DNA of 64,000 bases from Laspinema olomoucense D3b (GTDB taxonomy: Bacteria; Cyanobacteriota; Cyanobacteriia; Cyanobacteriales; Laspinemataceae): assembly GCF_025370785.1 (NCBI RefSeq), contig NZ_JAMXFA010000002.1:216414-280413 (forward strand). The letters are read 5' to 3'. The notes under the pieces were generated by a model. The model did no database searches. It saw only the letters and a program-made list of their open reading frames with translations, and was not told where the DNA came from. A program made the position numbers and the translations under genes. Positions 1 through 10,347 of the stretch are shown in pieces. Numbering within the stretch: position 1 is the stretch's first letter; each line of letters starts with the position of its first letter.

Positions 1-168
1 GGACCAAGGACCAAGGACCAAGGACCAAGGACCAAGGACCAAGGACCAAGGACCAAGGACCAAGGACCAAGGACCAAGGACCAACAACCAAGGACCAACA
101 ACCAAGGACCAAGAACCAACAACCAAGGACCAAGGACCAAGGACCAATGACCAATGACCAATGACCTA
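1..168. repeat. Tandem heptamer repeat (GGACCAA)n upstream of gltB
   Basis: Twenty-four consecutive 7-bp units. The first 12 are perfect GGACCAA; later ones vary (CAACCAA, GAACCAA, TGACCAA, last unit TGACCTA). The array starts at the first base of the window, so its true length is unknown. It ends 23 bp before the gltB start codon, so it lies in the promoter or 5' leader. Such short tandemly repeated heptamers are known from filamentous cyanobacteria. A short relative (GACCAATGACC) occurs near 46314-46325, before the OLD-like ATPase gene. Confidence 0.95.
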
Positions 169-191
169 ATTTTCCATCCTTAACGAGCGTT

Positions 192-3100
192 ATGAACCAT
201 CAAAAACTGCCACAAAAACAGGGACTCTATGACCCTCAGTTTGAACACGATGCCTGCGGTGTTGGCTTTATTGTTCATCAAAAAGGTCAAAAATCGCACT
301 CTATCGTTGAACAGGCCCTGACCATTCTCCTCAATCTGGACCACCGGGGTGCTTGTGGTTGCGAAAATAATACCGGGGATGGTGCCGGAATCTTACTCCA
401 AGTCCCTGATGCGTTTCTGAAAAAAGTTGCAGCAGCAGAAAACATCGGACTGCCGGATGCCGGTGAATATGGCGTGGGCAACATTTTTTGCTCTCAGGAC
501 CCTGCTATTCGCCAGCAAGGTAGGCAGCTATTTGAAAAAATTGTCGCGGAGGAAGGGCAGAAGGTTTTAGGATGGCGGGATGTGCCAACGGATAACTCCT
601 CTTTGGGGAATACGGCAAAATCCAGCGAACCCTTTATTTCCCAAGTGTTCATCCAACGTAGTGCTAATATCGCCGATGATTTGGCGTTCGATCGCAAGCT
701 GTATGTTATCCGCAAACGGGCAGAACGGGAAATCCACGCCAGTGAACTAGACTCGTTCTGGTATGTTTGTAGTCTCTCCTGCCGCACCCTGGTTTATAAA
801 GGGATGTTAATGCCGGTACAGGTGGGAGACTATTTCCCTGAGCTCCATGATGAGACAATGGTAAGTGCTTTGGCCCTGGTGCATTCCCGCTTCAGTACCA
901 ACACGTTTCCCAGTTGGGAACGGTCTCACCCCTATCGCTACATTGCCCATAATGGGGAAATCAATACCTTGCGCGGCAATATCAACTGGATGCACGCCCG
1001 GGAGTCCCTGTTTGAGTCGGAACTGTTTGGGGAGGACCTCAAAAAGCTGTATCCCGTGATTGACTTAGAAGGCAGCGATTCGGCGATTTTCGATAATGCT
1101 TTGGAAATGCTGTTCCTGTCTGGGCGTTCCTTGCCTCATGCGGTGATGATGATGATTCCCGAACCCTGGACCGCCCATGAGTCCATGAGTCCGGAGAAAA
1201 AGGCGTTCTACAAGTACCATTCTTGCTTAATGGAACCCTGGGACGGTCCGGCCTCGATCGCCTTTACTGATGGCACAATGATGGGGGCAGTGCTCGATCG
1301 CAATGGTTTACGTCCCTCTCGCTATTACGTCACTAAGGATGATTTAGTGATTATGGCCTCGGAAGCTGGGGTTTTACCGATTGAACCGGAACGCGTTGCT
1401 TATAAAGGTCGCCTGCAACCGGGTCGGATGTTCCTCGTAGATATGAAACAGGGTCGGATTATTTCTGATGAAGAAATCAAAACCCAAATTGTCAGTGAAC
1501 ATCCCTATCAACAGTGGATTGATGAGAATTTAGTTGCCCTTTCTCAACTGAAAGATGGTCCTGAATGGGGAGAAATTGACCCGGTGCCGTTGATTCAACG
1601 ACAAATGGCGTTCGGGTACACTTTTGAGGAATTGCGCCTGTTGATGACGCCAATGGCGACCAATGGGGTGGAGGCAGTCGGGTCAATGGGAACGGATACG
1701 CCGTTGGCGGTGTTAAGCGATCGCCCGAAATTGCTGTATGACTATTTCCAACAACTGTTTGCACAAGTTACAAATCCCCCGATTGACTCGATTCGGGAGG
1801 AAATTGTTACTTCGGCAGAAACCACCATTGGTTCGGAACGAAATCTCCTCAAACCTACGCCGAAAAGCTGCAATTTAATTGAGTTAAAAACTCCAGTTCT
1901 CACCGATGAAGACTTGGCAAAACTCAAGGCAGTAATGGGCGAGTTTAAATCTACAACCATCCCGATGTTATTTGACCCGACTACTGGGGTGAAGGGATTG
2001 GAAGCGGCCCTGGAAGCAATTTTTGCTCAGGCAAGTGAGGCAGTCACCTCGGGTACCACTATCCTCATTCTCAGCGATCGCGGGATGAACAAGGACAAGA
2101 CAGCAATTCCCGCATTATTAGCAGTTGCCGGACTGCATCACCATCTGATTCGCCAAGGCACTCGCACCCAGGTGGGATTAGTCCTGGAATCTGGCGAACC
2201 TCGGGAAGTTCATCACTTCGCCGCCTTGATTGGGTATGGTTGTGGGGCGATTAATCCTTATCTCGCCTTTGAAACCATTGATGACATGATTCGCGAGAAA
2301 TTACTCGTGAATGTGGAGTATAAAACCGCTGTCAAAAATTACATCAAAGCGGTGACGAAAGGGGTGGTGAAAATTGCCTCGAAGATTGGGATTTCGACGA
2401 TTCAAAGCTATCGCGGTGCCCAGATTTTTGAGGCGATCGGGTTGAATCAGTCGGTGATTAGTCGGTATTTTACCTGGACTGCTTCCCGAATTGAAGGGGT
2501 GGATTTAGAGGCGATCGCCAATGAAACCATCATGCGTCATTCTCACGCCTTCCCCGATCGCGATGCCAATGGTCACACCCTGGATGTGGGCGGTGAATAC
2601 CAGTGGCGCAAAGACGGTGAAGCGCACTTACTGAGTCCGGAAATCATTCATGCCTTGCAACAAGCAGTGCGTGAGGGCAATTACGAACTCTACAAGAAAT
2701 ATGCGGCGAAAGTGAATGAACAAAATCAGAAGTTCTTCACCTTACGCGGATTGCTGGAGTTTAAAGCACAAAACCCAATTCCTTTAGAAGAAGTAGAACC
2801 GATTGAGAACATCATGAAACGGTTCAAAACCGGCGCGATGAGTTATGGTTCAATTTCTAAAGAGGCCCATGAAGCATTGGCGATCGCCATGAACCGAGTC
2901 GGTGGCAAATCCAACACCGGCGAAGGTGGGGAAGACCCGGACCGTTATACTTGGACCAACGAACGGGGCGACTCCAAAAATAGTGCGATTAAGCAGGTTG
3001 CTTCCGGACGGTTTGGCGTCACCAGCTTATACCTGTCTCAGGCGAAGGAAATCCAAATCAAAATGGCACAAGGTGCTAAACCCGGGGAAGGGGGACAATT

Positions 3101-4778
3101 ACCGGGACTGAAAGTCTATCCCTGGATTGCCAAAGTGCGCCACTCCACCCCGGGAGTCGGGTTGATTTCGCCCCCGCCTCACCATGATATCTACTCCATC
3201 GAAGACTTGGCGGAGTTGATTCATGACCTCAAAAATGCCAACCGCAACGCCCGAGTTAACGTGAAGTTAGTCTCGGAAGTCGGTGTGGGAACCATCGCGG
3301 CAGGGGTTGCCAAAGCACACGCCGATGTGGTGCTTGTCTCCGGATTTGATGGCGGTACAGGTGCATCCCCCCAAACCTCCATTAAACACGCCGGTTTACC
3401 CTGGGAGTTAGGGTTGGCGGAAACCCATCAAACCCTGGTTTTAAACAATCTGCGGAGTCGGATTGTGGTAGAAACCGATGGACAGATGAAGACAGGACGA
3501 GACGTGGCGATCGCTGCCTTACTTGGTGCCGAAGAATACGGATTTTCCACCGCACCTTTGGTCACCTTGGGCTGTATTATGATGCGCGTCTGCCATAAAA
3601 ACACCTGTCCCGTGGGGATTGCCACCCAAGATCCACAACTGCGCGCCAAATTCATGGGAGACCCAGAATATGCGGTCAATTTCATGAAATTTATCGCCCA
3701 AGAATTGCGGGAAATCATGGCCCAGCTTGGGTTTCGGACCCTGAATGAAATGGTGGGACGGACGGACTTACTGGAACCGAAAAAGGCCGTAGATCACTGG
3801 AAAGCGAAAGGAATTGACCTTTCTAACATTCTATATCAACCGCAAGTCGGTCCGGAAGTGGGTCGGTATTGCCAGATGGCACAGGACCACGGATTAGAGA
3901 AATCCCTGGATATGACAGTGTTGCTGGATCTGTGCAAAGATGCGATCGACAAGGGCGAAAAAGTCAAAGCAACCCTGCCGATTACCAATATTAACCGAGT
4001 CGTTGGCACAATTCTCGGCAACGAAATCACCAAGAAACATTGGGATGGATTGCCAGATGGCACAATTCACCTGCATTTCCAAGGAAGTGCGGGACAAAGT
4101 TTCGGGGCCTTTGTACCCAAAGGAGTCACCCTAGAACTGGAAGGCGACGGCAACGATTACATCGGCAAAGGACTCAGTGGCGGTAAAATTATCGTCTATC
4201 CGTCCAAGAAATCGACCTTAGTCCCCCATGAGAACATTATCGCCGGAAACGTAGCACTTTATGGTGCAACCAGTGGGGAACTGTATCTGTCGGGGATTGC
4301 CGGGGAACGATTCGCCGTCCGCAACTCCGGGGTTCATGCCGTTGTCGAAGGCGTCGGGGACCACGGATGTGAGTATATGACTGGCGGTAAAGTCGTCGTC
4401 ATCGGACCTGCCGGACGGAACTTTGCAGCAGGGATGAGTGGCGGAGTTGCCTACATCCTGGATGAAGCAGGAGATTTCGCCACCCGGTGTAATACCCAGA
4501 TGGCGGATATGGAGAAGTTGGAAGAACCGAGTGAAATTGCGATCGTCCGGGAGATGATCCAGAAACACGCGGATTATACCAACAGTCCCAAAGCGGCAGC
4601 AGTGTTGGCAAACTGGGAGGAAATGGTGCCCAAGTTTGTCAAGGTAATGCCACGGGATTACAAGCGGGTGTTGCAAGCGCTGGAAAGTGCATTAGCGTCG
4701 GGTTTAAGCGGCGATGATGCCTTGGATGCGGCTTTTGAACAGAATGCCCGAGATGTTGCCCGGATTGGGGGTAGTTAG
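192..4778 (+). CDS. gltB: Glutamate synthase (GOGAT) large subunit
   Basis: Makes two glutamates from glutamine and 2-oxoglutarate in the GS-GOGAT nitrogen-assimilation cycle (cytoplasm). 1,528 aa, full family length. The N-terminal class II glutamine amidotransferase should mature by cleavage before Cys22 (context HDACGVGF), the catalytic nucleophile. The FMN/synthase domain spans about 815-1190, with [15 protein letters not shown] near 875. Three cysteines for the [3Fe-4S] cluster are at 1128, 1134 and 1139 (C-x5-C-x4-C). The C-terminal GXGXG beta-helix domain spans about 1270-1470. The ATG at 192 has no clear Shine-Dalgarno but starts just before the conserved propeptide. Ferredoxin- and NAD(P)H-dependent forms look alike; a gltD gene 3.4 kb downstream favours the NAD(P)H type, but ferredoxin dependence is not excluded. 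Confidence 0.97.
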   Translation: MNHQKLPQKQGLYDPQFEHDACGVGFIVHQKGQKSHSIVEQALTILLNLDHRGACGCENNTGDGAGILLQVPDAFLKKVAAAENIGLPDAGEYGVGNIFCSQDPAIRQQGRQLFEKIVAEEGQKVLGWRDVPTDNSSLGNTAKSSEPFISQVFIQRSANIADDLAFDRKLYVIRKRAEREIHASELDSFWYVCSLSCRTLVYKGMLMPVQVGDYFPELHDETMVSALALVHSRFSTNTFPSWERSHPYRYIAHNGEINTLRGNINWMHARESLFESELFGEDLKKLYPVIDLEGSDSAIFDNALEMLFLSGRSLPHAVMMMIPEPWTAHESMSPEKKAFYKYHSCLMEPWDGPASIAFTDGTMMGAVLDRNGLRPSRYYVTKDDLVIMASEAGVLPIEPERVAYKGRLQPGRMFLVDMKQGRIISDEEIKTQIVSEHPYQQWIDENLVALSQLKDGPEWGEIDPVPLIQRQMAFGYTFEELRLLMTPMATNGVEAVGSMGTDTPLAVLSDRPKLLYDYFQQLFAQVTNPPIDSIREEIVTSAETTIGSERNLLKPTPKSCNLIELKTPVLTDEDLAKLKAVMGEFKSTTIPMLFDPTTGVKGLEAALEAIFAQASEAVTSGTTILILSDRGMNKDKTAIPALLAVAGLHHHLIRQGTRTQVGLVLESGEPREVHHFAALIGYGCGAINPYLAFETIDDMIREKLLVNVEYKTAVKNYIKAVTKGVVKIASKIGISTIQSYRGAQIFEAIGLNQSVISRYFTWTASRIEGVDLEAIANETIMRHSHAFPDRDANGHTLDVGGEYQWRKDGEAHLLSPEIIHALQQAVREGNYELYKKYAAKVNEQNQKFFTLRGLLEFKAQNPIPLEEVEPIENIMKRFKTGAMSYGSISKEAHEALAIAMNRVGGKSNTGEGGEDPDRYTWTNERGDSKNSAIKQVASGRFGVTSLYLSQAKEIQIKMAQGAKPGEGGQLPGLKVYPWIAKVRHSTPGVGLISPPPHHDIYSIEDLAELIHDLKNANRNARVNVKLVSEVGVGTIAAGVAKAHADVVLVSGFDGGTGASPQTSIKHAGLPWELGLAETHQTLVLNNLRSRIVVETDGQMKTGRDVAIAALLGAEEYGFSTAPLVTLGCIMMRVCHKNTCPVGIATQDPQLRAKFMGDPEYAVNFMKFIAQELREIMAQLGFRTLNEMVGRTDLLEPKKAVDHWKAKGIDLSNILYQPQVGPEVGRYCQMAQDHGLEKSLDMTVLLDLCKDAIDKGEKVKATLPITNINRVVGTILGNEITKKHWDGLPDGTIHLHFQGSAGQSFGAFVPKGVTLELEGDGNDYIGKGLSGGKIIVYPSKKSTLVPHENIIAGNVALYGATSGELYLSGIAGERFAVRNSGVHAVVEGVGDHGCEYMTGGKVVVIGPAGRNFAAGMSGGVAYILDEAGDFATRCNTQMADMEKLEEPSEIAIVREMIQKHADYTNSPKAAAVLANWEEMVPKFVKVMPRDYKRVLQALESALASGLSGDDALDAAFEQNARDVARIGGS

Positions 4779-4788
4779 GAGATAATTG

Positions 4789-4816
4789 GAGGGTGGGCAG
4801 TTGCCTGCCCTCTTTT
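4789..4816 (+). terminator. Probable terminator after gltB
   Basis: A GC-rich hairpin (GAGGGTGGGCA, loop GTTGCC region, TGCCCTC) followed by TTTTGATTT starts 10 bp after the gltB stop. It fits an intrinsic terminator and would separate gltB from the xisH gene that follows. Confidence 0.6.
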
Positions 4817-4914
4817 GATTTGGGGAGGGATGAACCACGGATTACACAGATTTTCACGGAGAGATGAATTGAGGGATTTTATTGGAGTTGCTCTTATGTA
4901 ATCGTAAAACTGAT

Positions 4915-5331
4915 ATGCCTCAACTTGATATCATTCATAACGCTGTCAAAAATTCTCTGATTAAAGCGGGTTGGACGATTACGGATGATCCCTATATTAT
5001 CCAATATCGGAGTACCAAACTTTATGCGGACCTGGGCGCTGAAAGACCGATCGCCGCAGAACGCGAGCAGGAAAAAATCGTTGTAGAAGTAAAAAGTTTT
5101 GTGAGTGCGTCCCAGTTCCAGGATTTAAAGGAGGCGTTGGGTCAGTACGATATCTATCGGTATCTTTTAGAAGAAAGTAAAATAGACAGAAAACTTTATG
5201 TGGCTATCAGCGCCCTAATTTACAAGACGTTCTTTCAACGAGATGTGATTCAGTTGATTATCAAGAAGCATCAACTTCCTATGATTATCGTAGATACGGA
5301 ATTAGAGGAAATACTGCAATGGATAGAATGA
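4915..5331 (+). CDS. xisH: XisH family protein (PD-(D/E)XK nuclease-like)
   Basis: Homologue of XisH, one of the proteins needed in heterocystous Anabaena for excision of the fdxN element; XisH/XisI pairs are also common in cyanobacteria that lack that element, where their job is unclear. 138 aa from the ATG at 4915 (MPQLDIIHNAVKNSLIKAGW), the usual family start; a longer TTG start at 4882 is less likely. The family is regarded as PD-(D/E)XK-like: Asp39 in KLYADLGAE and Glu58-x-Lys60 in VVEVKSF fit the catalytic signature. Its 3' end overlaps xisI by 13 bp, so the two are translated together. No resolvase partner such as XisF is present in the window, so element excision cannot be inferred. 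Confidence 0.93.
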   Translation: MPQLDIIHNAVKNSLIKAGWTITDDPYIIQYRSTKLYADLGAERPIAAEREQEKIVVEVKSFVSASQFQDLKEALGQYDIYRYLLEESKIDRKLYVAISALIYKTFFQRDVIQLIIKKHQLPMIIVDTELEEILQWIE

Positions 5332-5660
5332 GTGAATATCCCCAATTAATTGAGGGGATTTTAACGGAATATATTGAGTTATGCAATCGCAGCCCAAACC
5401 CCAGTTTTGAAAGTTTTTTAATTGCAGATAAAGTCAATCATCATTATATCTGGATGAATCTGGGGTGGGAAAAAGGCGATCGCATTAATGAAATGACGGT
5501 TTATATTAGAATTCGCGACGGTAAATTTTGGATTGAAGAGGACTGGACTGAAGAGGGAATTGCTAATGAATTAATTCGTTTGGGAGTCCCGAAACAAGAT
5601 ATCGTGTTGGCGTTCCAAGAACCTAAAATGCGGCAGCATACAGAGTTTGCTTGGACCTAA
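5319..5660 (+). CDS. xisI: XisI family protein
   Basis: Partner of XisH; 113 aa, normal family length. Starts MDRMSEYPQLIEGILTEYIE, and the body carries the family features HYIWMNLGWEKGDRI and KFWIEEDWTEEGIANELI. It begins inside the last codons of xisH (13-bp overlap; an alternative ATG at 5328 would give an ATGA overlap). XisI is thought to act with XisH, possibly as a specificity or control factor; the biochemistry is not established. It ends 4 bp before a 50-bp palindromic repeat. Confidence 0.93.
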   Translation: MDRMSEYPQLIEGILTEYIELCNRSPNPSFESFLIADKVNHHYIWMNLGWEKGDRINEMTVYIRIRDGKFWIEEDWTEEGIANELIRLGVPKQDIVLAFQEPKMRQHTEFAWT

Positions 5661-5664
5661 ATTT

Positions 5665-5714
5665 CCTCGTTTCCAGGCTCTGCCTGGGAATGCCAAATTG
5701 GAGGCTCTGCCTCC
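5665..5714 (+). repeat. Double-hairpin repeat, left copy
   Basis: 50-bp element made of two hairpins sharing the loop TCT: CCAGGC-TCT-GCCTGG (one T/C change at the flank) and GGAGGC-TCT-GCCTCC, joined by GAATGCCAAATT. An almost identical copy lies inverted at 6918-6967, so the two copies bracket the 332-aa gene at 5870-6868. This copy begins right after the xisI stop and may also act as a transcript end. Confidence 0.9.
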
Positions 5715-5869
5715 TCTTCTCATCCAGAATTTTATTCAAAAAAAACAGATTATTGGTCAAAAATGGCAACACTATACAGTAAAATAAAGGAGACCTTACA
5801 TTCAAGCTGGAGAGGACAGGTCAATGCTGTTTGCCTCCGGTGACAATATTAATTATAGGAACTTCTTAA

Positions 5870-6868
5870 ATGAGTAAAAACATCCGGCTGTTTTCTAACT
5901 ATATCCAACGGGAAAACCAGACGACAAACTACTGTTTGCTGATTCTGAAGCTGCTTTACGAAGAAAATCCTAAATTTTTATCTGAAGTTTTGAGCACATT
6001 GTTGGGTGAACGCTTATCGGGAGCAGTTGGGGTCAAGTTTAGCCAACAAAACCGAGGTACAAAAAGCGTTCCCGATGGCACAATTAGTCAAGAGGCTTTT
6101 TCAATTGTTATCGAAACTAAACGGGATAATCGGTTTAATTTAGAGCAGTTAAGCCGCCATCTTGAGTCTATGAAAGAACAGCCGGGAATTAAGGTATTGA
6201 TGGCTTTGGGTAACTTTGAATGGGAAGAACCCAACCCAGAAGCGTTTCAGGATATCGATCGCCTTGCAGAAGAAATGGGGGTGGCATTTGCACCAGTTAG
6301 CTTTGAGCAGTTCCTGCAAGCGTTGAAACTCAGCTATTTACCCAAAAATCTGGTGGATGCGATCGCAGATTTGGAAGAATATATGAATGAAGAAAATCTA
6401 CTCCCCTCTTGGAAATATCATCTGGATGTCGTAAATTGTCGCGTCTCCTTCGATGATGTCCTTCAGCATCAAATTTACGTTTGTCCCGCCACTGACGGGA
6501 GTTACAATCATCGCCGCAGTCTTTACTTTGGGATGTACCGCAACAAGAGAGTTGAGCAAATTGGCAAGATTGAGGCGGTTGTGGATTTAGAGTCTGAAGA
6601 GACTTCTTCGATTAAATGGAAAAAAAATATCGATAAACCTGATTTAGAGTTAGTGGAAACAGCAAGAAGTCGTCGCAGTCAAATCGATAACTCCTGGTAT
6701 CCGGCACGAGTGTTTATTTTGGCAGATTTACATTCCACTGATTTTGTGAAAACAAGTCCAGGGGGAATGCAAAGTAGTAAACAATACTTCGATATTAGTC
6801 ACTTAAATGTCATGAATGCGGAGGATTTAGCTCGTAAATTGATGGGGAAAACTTGGGAGAATTATTGA
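5870..6868 (+). CDS. Putative PD-(D/E)XK nuclease-like protein, unknown function
   Basis: 332 aa. I cannot assign it to a named family. The N-terminal third looks like a restriction-type nuclease core: a conserved-looking acidic region at 32-48, then VPDGTISQ with Asp69, a beta strand, and Glu82-x-Lys84 in VIETKRDNRF, spaced as in PD-(D/E)XK enzymes. The following helix (NLEQLSRHLESM) also fits that fold. The C-terminal half (about 190-320) is unrecognised. The ATG at 5870 is preceded by AGGAACTTCTTAA. It has no partner gene of its own, and is bracketed by inverted 50-bp double-hairpin repeats, a layout suggesting a mobile or cargo unit. Nuclease activity is inferred from motif spacing only. 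Confidence 0.8.
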   Translation: MSKNIRLFSNYIQRENQTTNYCLLILKLLYEENPKFLSEVLSTLLGERLSGAVGVKFSQQNRGTKSVPDGTISQEAFSIVIETKRDNRFNLEQLSRHLESMKEQPGIKVLMALGNFEWEEPNPEAFQDIDRLAEEMGVAFAPVSFEQFLQALKLSYLPKNLVDAIADLEEYMNEENLLPSWKYHLDVVNCRVSFDDVLQHQIYVCPATDGSYNHRRSLYFGMYRNKRVEQIGKIEAVVDLESEETSSIKWKKNIDKPDLELVETARSRRSQIDNSWYPARVFILADLHSTDFVKTSPGGMQSSKQYFDISHLNVMNAEDLARKLMGKTWENY

Positions 6869-6917
6869 TGATTTGATACAATGGATGTGCTGCTGTTATG
6901 ATGGGGAGTGGTTGATT

Positions 6918-6967
6918 AGGAGGCAGAGCCTCCAATTTGGCATTCCCAGGCAGAGCCTGGGAACGAG
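6918..6967 (-). repeat. Double-hairpin repeat, right inverted copy
   Basis: Reverse complement of the element at 5665-5714, differing at one of 50 positions. Begins AGGAGGCAGAGCCTCC and ends GAACGAG. With its partner it forms near-perfect terminal inverted repeats about 1.2 kb apart around the 332-aa gene. Related but diverged copies occur at 41083-41199. Confidence 0.9.
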
Positions 6968-7131
6968 TAAAGGAGTAAATTAGAGGCAGGATGGACGACA
7001 GGCGATCGCCTTAAAAAGGATGTGGGGAGATCGGCCCTTGGTCAAGATAAACTGAGGGTCTGAGGTTAAGCTAAAATAATGATTTACGACCCAATTTTAA
7101 GTCAACATGATCCATTATATTGGAGAAAACT

Positions 7132-7779
7132 ATGCAAGTTAAACTGAAACAAATCAAAGTTTCACCGGGTGGACAACTCCTGATGACTGATGTTAGTTGG
7201 CCCATGTACGAACAACTGTTAGAGGAGTATGCTGGAAAACCCGGTGTGCGGATTAATTATAGTCAGGGGTTTTTAGAAATTATGGTGCCATTGCCGGAAC
7301 ATGAGGCCAATAAAGGGATGATTGGCGATTTAGTTAAAATTTTGATGGAGGAACAAGATTTAGATTTTTGGAGTTTAGGCTCTACGACATTTAAAAATGA
7401 GGTGATGCAACAAGGGGTAGAAGCCGATGACTGCTTCTACATTGAAAATGAGGCAGCTATTCGGGTTAAAAAGCGGATTGATTTAACGGTAGACCCGCCG
7501 CCAGATTTAGCGATTGAAATTGATATTACTGCTCGGACTCGGTTTAATAATTATGAAGCATTAGGGGTGGGAGAACTTTGGCGGTTTGACGGCACGAAGC
7601 TGGAAATTAATGTATTGCAAGGAGGGCAATATGTTCAGGTGAGTGAAAGTCCTCATTTCCCTGGGTTGCCTTTGAGTGAGGTGGTTCCTCACTATTTAGA
7701 GCAAAGTAAAGTTGAAGGGAGAAATAAAGCAATTAAGGCGTTTCGCGCTTGGGTGAGGGAGAGAATTGAGGGAAGCTAG
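7132..7779 (+). CDS. Uma2 family (DUF820) putative endonuclease
   Basis: 215 aa from the ATG at 7132, which follows TTGGAGAAAACT; a TTG at 7120 is also possible but adds only MEKT. Uma2/DUF820 proteins are PD-(D/E)XK-fold, hugely expanded in cyanobacteria and of uncertain role. Seen here: the family N-terminus (MTDVSWPMYEQLLEEY), INYSQGFLEIMVPLPEHE, and the core acidic residues in GVEADDCFYI (about 96-105) and PPPDLAIEIDITA (Asp125, Glu129). It is the third PD-(D/E)XK-like gene in a row between gltB and gltD. Confidence 0.9.
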   Translation: MQVKLKQIKVSPGGQLLMTDVSWPMYEQLLEEYAGKPGVRINYSQGFLEIMVPLPEHEANKGMIGDLVKILMEEQDLDFWSLGSTTFKNEVMQQGVEADDCFYIENEAAIRVKKRIDLTVDPPPDLAIEIDITARTRFNNYEALGVGELWRFDGTKLEINVLQGGQYVQVSESPHFPGLPLSEVVPHYLEQSKVEGRNKAIKAFRAWVRERIEGS

Positions 7780-8222
7780 GAAGGAAGAAATAAGTTATAC
7801 TAAGATTTTGAATTGGGGAGACTCATGAACTGGATTAGAAGAGTTCAACTGCGATCGCCCCCCTGCCTCAAAGCTCAGAATTTGGCGATAAACCCAATCC
7901 ATCTGCGCCTCAACCCTGTTGGATGATGCCCTCGGGAGGGGCAGAATGTTGGAAAATGATAACATTTGGAATCCCGGGAGAGTTGCAGGGGGGAAGGGGA
8001 GAGAATCCGCTTGGGATGAGGATTGGCTGGATTTTTCCCCGGGGAATCTATAGGGCCTTGCTTAACAATTCGATATTCACTTTCAATAACGGCAATGATA
8101 AAATACGGCAAACCTGTAGAATCAAACGGCTTGTCAGCGATCGCTGCTCCAGTTTTGACCGTCTGCATTATCCCGCCATTTCACCCGAACCCTGACCGAA
8201 TCTTGAACAGAGGACACGAACA
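7780..8222. other. Spacer before gltD
   Basis: 443 bp with no gene I would support. Short open frames at 7923-8195 and 8023-8277 lack family signal, and the second runs into gltD. One HIP1 site is near 8141. The gltD promoter must lie here or further upstream; no confident -10/-35 was found. Confidence 0.6.
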
Positions 8223-9707
8223 ATGGGAAAACCCACTGGCTTTCTTGAATTCCTGCGCGAATTACCGTCTGAACTAAACCCGCTCGATCGCATCGGCAAC
8301 TGGGATGAGTTCCACCTACACATGGAGGAGGACAAGCTACGCACCCAGGCGGCGCGGTGTATGGATTGCGGGACCCCCTTCTGTCATACCGGCACTTTAA
8401 TTAGTGGGATGGCAAGCGGTTGTCCGGTGAATAACCTGATCCCGGAATGGAATGACCTGGTGTATCGGGGTCTGTGGCATGAAGCGCTCGATCGCCTCCA
8501 TAAAACGAACAATTTCCCAGAATTTACGGGTCGAGTCTGTCCCGCGCCTTGTGAAGGGTCCTGCGTCCTGGGCATCACGAACCCCCCGGTGACGATTAAA
8601 AATATTGAAAATACCATCGCCGATAAGGGATGGGATGAGGGGTGGATTACCCCGGAACCCCCGGAAAAACGCACGGGTAAAAAAGTGGCTGTCATCGGTT
8701 CGGGTCCTGCGGGATTGGCGGCAGCAGCGCAGTTGAACCGCGTGGGACATGAGGTTGCCGTGTATGAGAGGGCCGATCGCCCCGGTGGGTTGCTCATGTA
8801 TGGCATTCCTAACATGAAGCTGGATAAGGAACAAGTTGTCTTACGCCGGATTAAACTCCTGGAAGATGAAGGGGTAAAATTTGTCTGTAATACAGAAGTG
8901 GGCAAAGATATCACTGCCCAACAACTGATGCAGGAGTATGATGCGGTGATTCTCTGTACCGGCGCAACCAAACCCCGGGATTTACCCATTGAAGGGCGCG
9001 ATTTACAGGGGATTTACTTCGCGATGGACTTCCTCACCGGCAATACTAAAGCGGTTTTAGACCGACACAAAAACGGCAGTTTTATTTCCGCTGAAGGCAA
9101 AGATGTGGTAATTATCGGTGGCGGTGACACGGGGACCGACTGTGTGGGAACCTCGGTGCGTCATGGATGCAACAGTGTGGTGCAGTTGGAAATTCTGCCG
9201 AAACCCCCCGAAACTCGGGCATCTAACAATCCTTGGCCCGAATGGCCGAAGGTGTATAAGTTAGATTATGGTCAGGAAGAGGCAGCCGCAAAATTTGGGG
9301 CTGACCCTCGGGTTTATACCACGACGGCGACGAAGTTTGAGGGCGATGATAAAGGCCGGGTGAAGGCGGTACATACGGTGGTGGTAGAATGGCTCAAGGA
9401 TGAGCAAGGTCGCTATACACCGAAGCCAGTTCCGGGTACGGAAAAGGTAGTTCCCACCCAGTTGGTGCTGTTGGCGATGGGATTCTTGGGCCCAGAACAG
9501 CCGCTGTTGGATTCCTTGGGATTGGAACGGGATGCGCGCAGCAATGTCAAGGCGGAACATGAGAACTATACAACCAGTCTTCCCGGGGTGTTTGCGGCAG
9601 GAGATTGCCGCAGGGGTCAGAGTCTGGTGGTTTGGGCGATTAATGAAGGTCGCGGGGTGGCACGGGAGTGCGATCGCTACCTGATGGGAAATACGGATTT
9701 ACCCTAA
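8223..9707 (+). CDS. gltD: Glutamate synthase small subunit (NAD(P)H-dependent)
   Basis: Feeds electrons from NAD(P)H via FAD and [4Fe-4S] clusters to GltB. 494 aa, normal length. The N-terminal ferredoxin-like part has cysteines 46, 49, 54, 67 ([10 protein letters not shown]...GCP) and 106, 110, 114 (CPAPCEGSC). The FAD-binding motif VIGSGPAG is at 157-164 and the NAD(P)H-binding [11 protein letters not shown] is near 297-307. The C-terminal [18 protein letters not shown] closes the FAD site. The ATG at 8223 starts the conserved [11 protein letters not shown] strong stem-loop follows the stop. Its separation from gltB by accessory genes is notable, though the two are not always adjacent in cyanobacteria. 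Confidence 0.97.
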   Translation: MGKPTGFLEFLRELPSELNPLDRIGNWDEFHLHMEEDKLRTQAARCMDCGTPFCHTGTLISGMASGCPVNNLIPEWNDLVYRGLWHEALDRLHKTNNFPEFTGRVCPAPCEGSCVLGITNPPVTIKNIENTIADKGWDEGWITPEPPEKRTGKKVAVIGSGPAGLAAAAQLNRVGHEVAVYERADRPGGLLMYGIPNMKLDKEQVVLRRIKLLEDEGVKFVCNTEVGKDITAQQLMQEYDAVILCTGATKPRDLPIEGRDLQGIYFAMDFLTGNTKAVLDRHKNGSFISAEGKDVVIIGGGDTGTDCVGTSVRHGCNSVVQLEILPKPPETRASNNPWPEWPKVYKLDYGQEEAAAKFGADPRVYTTTATKFEGDDKGRVKAVHTVVVEWLKDEQGRYTPKPVPGTEKVVPTQLVLLAMGFLGPEQPLLDSLGLERDARSNVKAEHENYTTSLPGVFAAGDCRRGQSLVVWAINEGRGVARECDRYLMGNTDLP

Positions 9708-9723
9708 GTCGGGAACACCTTGT

Positions 9724-9765
9724 GCCGCCGAACCGAACTGCGATCGCCAGTTCAGTATCGGCGGC
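9724..9765. terminator. Two-arm stem-loop with HIP1-like loop after gltD
   Basis: GCCGCCGA pairs with TCGGCGGC, and inside it GAACTG pairs with CAGTTC around a CGATCGC loop. It starts 16 bp after the gltD stop and lies between gltD and the oppositely oriented gene at 9828-10028, so it could end transcripts from both sides. There is no T-run. Confidence 0.55.
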
Positions 9766-9827
9766 ATCCCCACCCGGATTTGGGGGGGAGAAGTGAGGGC
9801 AGTCGCCTCTAATCTGCTAAATTTGCC

Positions 9828-10028
9828 TTAGTAACTATCCTCGCCGGGAACTTCGTCTTCGGTCTCAACGGCTTTAGTTGTGGCCAGATCCAACGAGGCA
9901 TCGTGAATCGCTTGCCATAAAGAAATTAACTCAGTCCCGCTGAGGTCGCTATTTTTATACTCCTTTACCGCCTCTTCTACTTCCTTTTGAGTATGCAGAT
10001 GTGGCACGGTTTGGTTATCAGATGACAT
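9828..10028 (-). CDS. Small acidic hypothetical protein
   Basis: 66 aa from the ATG at 10028 (MSSDNQTVPHLHTQKEVEEA), which has a good Shine-Dalgarno (AGAGGT) 8 nt upstream; the longer open frame to 10115 lacks support for its first 29 codons. Predicted soluble and helical, with an acidic C-terminus (VETEDEVPGEDSY). No family recognised. It converges with gltD. Confidence 0.65.
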   Translation of the reverse strand: MSSDNQTVPHLHTQKEVEEAVKEYKNSDLSGTELISLWQAIHDASLDLATTKAVETEDEVPGEDSY

Positions 10029-10347
10029 AAAACAACCTCTACTGATCAAACGGACGACATTGGATTGAGGGATGGGTTGTGAATCAATGAGTAATTCTTC
10101 ACAGCTCATCGGCAATCCGGTTTCAAGGAAAGGTGCATAGGCATGAACGCCTAAAATCCCTAAATCCTAGCACCCCATTCCAACTGGAATACCCCTCAAT
10201 TACAGGGATAAAGTTAGGCGTGAATGGAGACTGACTGATTTGACTTTATTGTAATCACATTTCCTGTAAAAAAGGATTAACTGTTACATTTTTTCGCAAT
10301 GGGGGATAAAAATTACATAAAAGTTTAAGAATTACAAACCCCGAACT

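Noticed and set aside
1-168. Possible CRISPR array
   Set aside because: Direct tandem 7-bp units without spacers.
4915-5660. xisHI as proof of an fdxN-type excisable element
   Set aside because: No recombinase gene, no attachment-site repeats and no interrupted gene seen; the pair is common outside such elements.
7923-8277. Open frames before and across the start of gltD
   Set aside because: No family signal; the second overlaps gltD in another frame, and the sequence shows no protein-like pattern.
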